Part shown: one piece after another, positions 8,260 through 12,603 of the stretch | Layout of the letters: each line of letters starts with the position of its first letter | Numbering within the stretch: the first letter of the stretch is position 1 | Source of the DNA: Pseudomonadota bacterium | GTDB lineage: Bacteria; Pseudomonadota; Gammaproteobacteria; Acidithiobacillales; Acidithiobacillaceae | Length of the DNA: 12,603 nucleotides | Direction of reading: 5' to 3' | NCBI GenBank assembly: GCA_021827445.1 | Contig: JAKAVW010000051.1 | Location: forward strand, 1-12,603 | Notes under the pieces: model-generated | What the model was told of the DNA's origin: nothing | The model's input: the letters and a program-made list of their open reading frames with translations, nothing else | The model's database searches: none | Made by a program: the position numbers and the translations under genes

Positions 8260-8268
8260 TGATATACT
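8260..8268 (+). promoter_or_regulatory. Extended -10 promoter candidate for the GGDEF-EAL gene
   Basis: TGATATACT (8260-8268) combines an extended TGn motif with a near-consensus TATACT -10 box. Transcription would begin near 8275, giving a leader of roughly 23 bases before the ATG at 8298. The region 17-18 bp upstream (CTGATG, 8239-8244) is only a poor -35, which an extended -10 can tolerate. Confidence 0.5.
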
Positions 8269-8297
8269 TATGAAAAAAGACTGGAGATCCTGCCAAC

Positions 8298-11200
8298 ATG
8301 CCCTCTCTACGCCATATATCATCTTCCTGGCGTCTATTGCTTGATCGTTTCATGGGAAGCAAATCCAAGAAGAAAGTCGGAGTGTTTTCCCGCAGTGACC
8401 GTAGAATCCTGTGGGGCGCCAGGGCTTGTTTCATCGCTTTGGCACTCTTATTTATGGGTATTGCCTGGTGGCGCGCCGCTGATCTGAAGCAATCCATTCG
8501 GGCCGATTTTCATAACCGGGCGGAAGTCACTGCCACACAAACCGCCGGTATGGTGGCCGCCAACATCGACGCACGTTTCTATGACCTTGCATTCCTCCGA
8601 AAGGCTTTTTTTGCTCAGGGCACGGGCCATCTGTTACCGAGTGCCAAGGTTCTTTCTGCTGTTGTCGCCTTTCAGCAGACCCATCCGGCCATTATGGCCA
8701 TCAATGTCCAGGACCCGTCCGGCAAGCGAATCGTCTGGTCGAGCGCGAAGCAGTCGACAAGGCGCGTCGCTTCGGGAAATGATTCCACGCCCCTACCTGG
8801 GTATCCAGATCGCTTCATGGGAAAGCCTTTCTACGCCCATCGGGCACATGCCTGGGTACTGACCGTGCGGCAGCGCATCCAGAACAGCGAAGGCCATGTG
8901 CTGGGGTTCGTCGGCTGTTCCTTCATACTCTCCCATCTGAGCGTGATCCATACGCCGCCATACCTGCAATCTATCGTCCTCATGCGACCTCATGGGCGGG
9001 TTATATCGATCTGGAAAGAGGGCCATTGGGCGGCACCGGGTACGCTTCTGCCCCGGCCCGTTGGTCAAGTGGTGGTTCCTGTCCCCGGTTATCCCTGGGC
9101 TTTGCAGGTGCAATGGACGGCGGCGGCACTGGATCATGCTTTCTGGCGGGTGGAACGGACGCGACTGTCCATTCTGCTGGCCGCTTTGTTCATTCTGGCT
9201 GGTATGGCGCTGTTACTACAACTCCTCCGCCGGATACTGCGCTTTCGTCAATACCAGATGGCAGCGATACTGGCCCAGCAGGATTTGCTGCGCCATGACG
9301 ATCCCGAGGTTATGTATCGGCGGCTGGTGGAGGTCGTGGTGGAGCAGACGGAAGCCATCGGCGCCTATGTCGTCGTTCCCGAAGCGAACAGCGAGTGGTT
9401 GCGGGTCGTGGCCGCCAGCGCGGATACACCGGAACTTCGACAGACCATGGAAGCGCTGACACCCTCTCGTGAGGCGGCACATTTCCCTTATGGCGATATG
9501 GTCCCCAGTCGGGCCTTCCGCGAAAAAACCGCACAAGGTCCCACCCGTCCTCATCAGTCTCCCGCGATGACGGCTGTACAACAACTGCAAGCGTCGCTGT
9601 CCCGTATTCGGAGTGTCATGGCCTATCCAATTTTCGTGTGCGAAGACACGGAGCCATCCGCCGTACTGGTGATAGAGAGTGACTCGCCCCGGCATTTCAC
9701 CCCATCCCTGCAGCGATTGCTCGGCCAGTTGGCTGCCACCCTCGGCCTGGCCCTGACGCAGCGGCGGCAACACCAGGAACTCGTCTCTCTGGAAAAGTCC
9801 CTTCAGGAATCGTCGGAGAAAAATGAAGCCTTATTGAACAATGCCAGTGATGGTATTCACGTTCTTGACGAAAACGGCTTTCTGATCGAGGTTAATTATC
9901 GGTTCTGCGCCATGCTCGGCTACTCCCGTGCGGAAATGTTGGGCATGCACGTTTCCCAGTGGGACGCAGAGAACAGCGCCGGTGCGCTGAAGGAGTTAAT
10001 CGCCCGGCAATTTTCCGCACCAGAGCCCTTGCGCTTTGAGACCCGCTATCGTCGTAAGGATGGGGCCATTATCGACGTGGAAATCAATGGTTCATCCATC
10101 CAGATACAGGGAAAATGGGTATTGTTCGATTCTGCCCGAGATATTACCGAGCGCAAGGCCCTGGAGGCGGGCTTGCAACGGAGCCTGGAGCATCAGAGGA
10201 AGCTCACAGATTTTAACGTGCTGCTGGGTGAGGTCAATCAGGCTATCACTCGCGCAGATGATGAGGGCTCCCTACTTCAGGAGGTTTGCGACCTCGCTGT
10301 GCAGTATACCAGCAGCGCCCTTGCCTGGATTGGCAGGCCTGATGCGCAAGGAGATTTTCAGGTGCTGGCTGCGGCAGGAGAAACCGGTTATCTGAACGAT
10401 ATAAAAATATCCAGTCGGGCGGATATTCCGGAAGGACAAGGAACTACCGGGATGGTCTGGAGACAGCAAAAGGCCATCTATGATGCTGACTTCTCCCAGA
10501 ATGCCAAGGTCCTCTGGCGAGAACGCGCCGCACATTTTGGACTCCATGCCAGTTCTGTGCTGCCGATCCAGCGGAACGGAGCCCTTTGGGCCGTGTTCAC
10601 CGTCTATGGAAAAGGCGACGCAAAGGCCGTGGATACCGATGTTCGCGGGATTATGGAAGAGATAGCGAAAGACCTCAGCTTTGGGCTGGATCATCTGGAT
10701 GCAGTCCACCGGGAGCGTGCCACCCAGGCTTTCAATGATGCGCTGCTGAATAACCTTGCTGCGGGCATCAGCATTGTGCGTTTTCCGGATCTGGTTATCG
10801 AACGGGTAAACGCCCGCATGCTGGAAATCTATGGAGCTTCTTCTGTGGAGGACCTGGTGGGGTATTTTGTGGGAAAGAGCTATCCGGATCATGAAAGCAG
10901 CGCGAGCATGGCCACACTCGCCCAGGAGATTCTCGCTCAGGGCTATGGGGCGCTGAAAGATCTCGCGATAAAACGCAAAGATGGCCAGATTGTTTATGTG
11001 GACGTTTCTGGTCAGCGACTGCTGACGGATCCGAAACATCCCGTTATCGTGTGGACCTCCATGGAGGTTACGGAACGTCATCACCTCATGGATGAGTTAT
11101 CCAGGCAATCTCTTTCCGACCTGTTGACGGGTTTGCCTAATCGCCGCGCCCTGGATATGGAGATGGATCGCGCCATAGCCCACGCAACGCGGAACGAGAA

Positions 11201-12603
11201 TCTCCTGGCGCTGTGTATGCTGGACCTGGACAGTTTTAAGCCGGTGAACGACACCTACGGTCATGACGCCGGAGATCAGGTGCTGCGGATCGTCGCCCAA
11301 CGCTTGCCGCAGAGTCTGCGTAAAACCGATTTTATCGCGCGTTTGGGCGGCGATGAGTTTGTCGTGCTGGTAGAGAACTTAGACCATCTGGATCCCCTGG
11401 ACGTCATCCTCGACAAGATCGGAGCGTCGATCAGTGCTCCTATCACCCTGGAGGACGGGCAGGTGGTAAGTATCGGTCTCAGCATGGGGGTGGCCATTTA
11501 TCCTTTTGCGGAGGGAGATAATCCCGACGCCCTTCTGCGTCTGGCCGATCAGGCGCTATATGAGAGTAAGGCCCACAAGGCCAACCGGGAGTCTTCCTGG
11601 GTACTTTTCGGCGAGGAAACCCGAAAAACACAGCGCACAATGGCGCAATGTCTACTGGATACCGGAGCTCTGGAGGTCTGGTATCAACCGATCCTGGATA
11701 GCCGCACCCGCAAGGTGGTGGGTGTAGAGGCGCTGTCCCGCTTGCGGGATGCGGAAGGAAAAATCTGGTCACCGGCTGAGTTTCTGCCGCAATTACAAGA
11801 TGCCGATTTGTTTGTGCTCAGCAAGAAGGTTCTGGATCAGGCATTGACGGACCTGCCCACCTTGGAGGCTCAAGGGTGGTCCTTGTGGGTGTCCGTGAAT
11901 GTAGATCCAAGTTCCATCTCGGAATCCAGCACCTTGTGGTTGCGGGAAATGGTTGCCTCGGGCAAGGCGGATCCGTCACGCATCACCTTGGAGATTCTCG
12001 AAGGAAGCGACTTTCTGGAACAGCCCGCCGCCTTGAAACATCTCCTGGAATTGCGGGCGCTTGGCGTGCGTCTGGCCCTGGATGATGTGGGCAGCGCCTA
12101 CTCCTCCCTCTTGCGCCTGAAAGATCTTCCCGTCGATGAGATCAAACTGGATCAGGGTTTTATCCGAACCCTGGAACAGCACCCCCAGGATCTCCACTTT
12201 GTGGAATCTATCCAGGCCCTCGCCGTGGGAATGGGCGTGGATCTGGTGGTGGAGGGCGTGGAAACGGATGACATCCTGGATGCGGTAACGGTCATGGGTG
12301 CCAATTTCCTCCAGGGTTATGCGATCGCCAGGCCCATGCCACTGTTACAGCTACAGGCATTTCTCGATCCAGCCCCTTCGCACCAGCGGCAGCAGCCCGC
12401 CAGCCTGCTCGGACTCTATGCCACACAACTCGTTAATCATGGCGCGTTGAAAAAAACGATTTGTTACAATCCACGCTTGGTGGACTGCGCGACGCTGGCG
12501 AATGCCACAATCTGTCCTATTCATGCCGATATGCATCGCCTGGGAATTCCCGACGACGATCCGTTGTATCGGCTTCACGCAGAATATCACCAAGCTATCG
12601 CAG
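8298..12603 (+). CDS. Membrane-bound multi-sensor GGDEF-EAL c-di-GMP protein, C-terminus cut by window
   Basis: Predicted to make and/or degrade the second messenger c-di-GMP in response to several inputs. Start ATG 8298 has GGAG eleven bases upstream; the frame stays open for 1,435 codons to the window end. TM1 is about 42-58, then a ~230-residue periplasmic region resembling a double Cache sensor, then TM2 290-310. Cytoplasmic order: GAF-like (335-490), PAS (507-620, ending DITERK), GAF (640-800), PAS (809-928, ending EVTERH), GGDEF (937-1105), EAL (1113-1356). The cyclase has intact GGDEF (1017-1021), DLDSFK and ND (976-985), plus an RxxD inhibitory site (R1008, D1011) five residues before it. 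The EAL domain keeps E1144, N1201, E1232, D1262-D1263, K1283, E1319 and Q1339; its loop reads DDVGSAYSS rather than the usual DDFGTGYSS. Residues 1368-1435 form a tail with H1381, C1406, H1427 and H1431, resembling a CZB zinc-binding domain. Both catalytic domains therefore look potentially active; which dominates cannot be read from sequence. Confidence 0.92.
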   Translation, partial: MPSLRHISSSWRLLLDRFMGSKSKKKVGVFSRSDRRILWGARACFIALALLFMGIAWWRAADLKQSIRADFHNRAEVTATQTAGMVAANIDARFYDLAFLRKAFFAQGTGHLLPSAKVLSAVVAFQQTHPAIMAINVQDPSGKRIVWSSAKQSTRRVASGNDSTPLPGYPDRFMGKPFYAHRAHAWVLTVRQRIQNSEGHVLGFVGCSFILSHLSVIHTPPYLQSIVLMRPHGRVISIWKEGHWAAPGTLLPRPVGQVVVPVPGYPWALQVQWTAAALDHAFWRVERTRLSILLAALFILAGMALLLQLLRRILRFRQYQMAAILAQQDLLRHDDPEVMYRRLVEVVVEQTEAIGAYVVVPEANSEWLRVVAASADTPELRQTMEALTPSREAAHFPYGDMVPSRAFREKTAQGPTRPHQSPAMTAVQQLQASLSRIRSVMAYPIFVCEDTEPSAVLVIESDSPRHFTPSLQRLLGQLAATLGLALTQRRQHQELVSLEKSLQESSEKNEALLNNASDGIHVLDENGFLIEVNYRFCAMLGYSRAEMLGMHVSQWDAENSAGALKELIARQFSAPEPLRFETRYRRKDGAIIDVEINGSSIQIQGKWVLFDSARDITERKALEAGLQRSLEHQRKLTDFNVLLGEVNQAITRADDEGSLLQEVCDLAVQYTSSALAWIGRPDAQGDFQVLAAAGETGYLNDIKISSRADIPEGQGTTGMVWRQQKAIYDADFSQNAKVLWRERAAHFGLHASSVLPIQRNGALWAVFTVYGKGDAKAVDTDVRGIMEEIAKDLSFGLDHLDAVHRERATQAFNDALLNNLAAGISIVRFPDLVIERVNARMLEIYGASSVEDLVGYFVGKSYPDHESSASMATLAQEILAQGYGALKDLAIKRKDGQIVYVDVSGQRLLTDPKHPVIVWTSMEVTERHHLMDELSRQSLSDLLTGLPNRRALDMEMDRAIAHATRNENLLALCMLDLDSFKPVNDTYGHDAGDQVLRIVAQRLPQSLRKTDFIARLGGDEFVVLVENLDHLDPLDVILDKIGASISAPITLEDGQVVSIGLSMGVAIYPFAEGDNPDALLRLADQALYESKAHKANRESSWVLFGEETRKTQRTMAQCLLDTGALEVWYQPILDSRTRKVVGVEALSRLRDAEGKIWSPAEFLPQLQDADLFVLSKKVLDQALTDLPTLEAQGWSLWVSVNVDPSSISESSTLWLREMVASGKADPSRITLEILEGSDFLEQPAALKHLLELRALGVRLALDDVGSAYSSLLRLKDLPVDEIKLDQGFIRTLEQHPQDLHFVESIQALAVGMGVDLVVEGVETDDILDAVTVMGANFLQGYAIARPMPLLQLQAFLDPAPSHQRQQPASLLGLYATQLVNHGALKKTICYNPRLVDCATLANATICPIHADMHRLGIPDDDPLYRLHAEYHQAIA

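Noticed and set aside
8270..8344. 24-codon frame starting MKKDWRSC on the plus strand, overlapping the start of the GGDEF-EAL gene
   Set aside because: No ribosome site, and its ATG lies at or before the transcription start predicted from the extended -10 box.
9216..9773. 185-codon minus-strand frame within the TM2/GAF region
   Set aside because: Antisense shadow of a well-supported coding region, with no domain or signal.
10272..11084. 270-codon open frame on the minus strand inside the GGDEF-EAL gene
   Set aside because: It lies wholly antisense to the GAF and PAS coding region, has no recognisable domain or ribosome site, and is explained as a shadow of the real frame.

Overview
The window is ordinary chromosomal DNA of a Gram-negative proteobacterium, with moderately high GC content and very dense coding. 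Two very large genes run divergently from a compact centre, and both are cut by the window edges. The periplasmic and inner-membrane protein types, and the general look of the proteins, fit a gamma/acidithiobacillia-type lineage. An Acidithiobacillus-like source is my guess from overall impression, not something the sequence proves.

Layout. Positions 1-7449 (minus strand) hold the first ~2,480 codons of a cyclic beta-1,2-glucan synthase (NdvB/ChvB/Cgs family). It has an N-terminal region, membrane segments, a GT84 glycosyltransferase core, a glycoamylase-like domain and two GH94-type beta-sandwich regions. The window stops just inside the C-terminal phosphorylase barrel. Upstream on the same strand are two small genes: a 42-residue lysine-rich protein (7546-7674) and a 109-residue secreted protein with a clear signal peptide (7740-8069). 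Spacings of 65 and about 96 bp suggest the three minus-strand genes may be one transcription unit. A 228-bp divergent intergenic region (8070-8297) carries an inverted repeat and two promoter-like -10 elements facing opposite ways. Positions 8298-12603 (plus strand) hold a 1,435+ residue membrane-bound c-di-GMP enzyme: TM, periplasmic Cache-like sensor, TM, GAF, PAS, GAF, PAS, GGDEF, EAL, and then a tail resembling a CZB zinc-sensing domain that continues past the window.

How the genes may work together. The minus-strand genes look like cell-envelope functions: synthesis of a periplasmic cyclic glucan, with a small periplasmic protein of unknown role. The plus-strand gene looks like a multi-input c-di-GMP turnover protein. 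The shared divergent control region makes co-regulation possible, but nothing in the sequence proves it.

Most unusual points: (1) the ndvB translation start, where the best ribosome binding site sits in front of an AUA codon and the only upstream in-frame start is a GTG one base after the stop of a short leader ORF; (2) the His/Cys/His-x3-His pattern at the C-terminal end of the GGDEF-EAL protein; (3) the two uncharacterised small genes ahead of a glucan synthase. I found no mobile element, CRISPR array, tRNA or rRNA.
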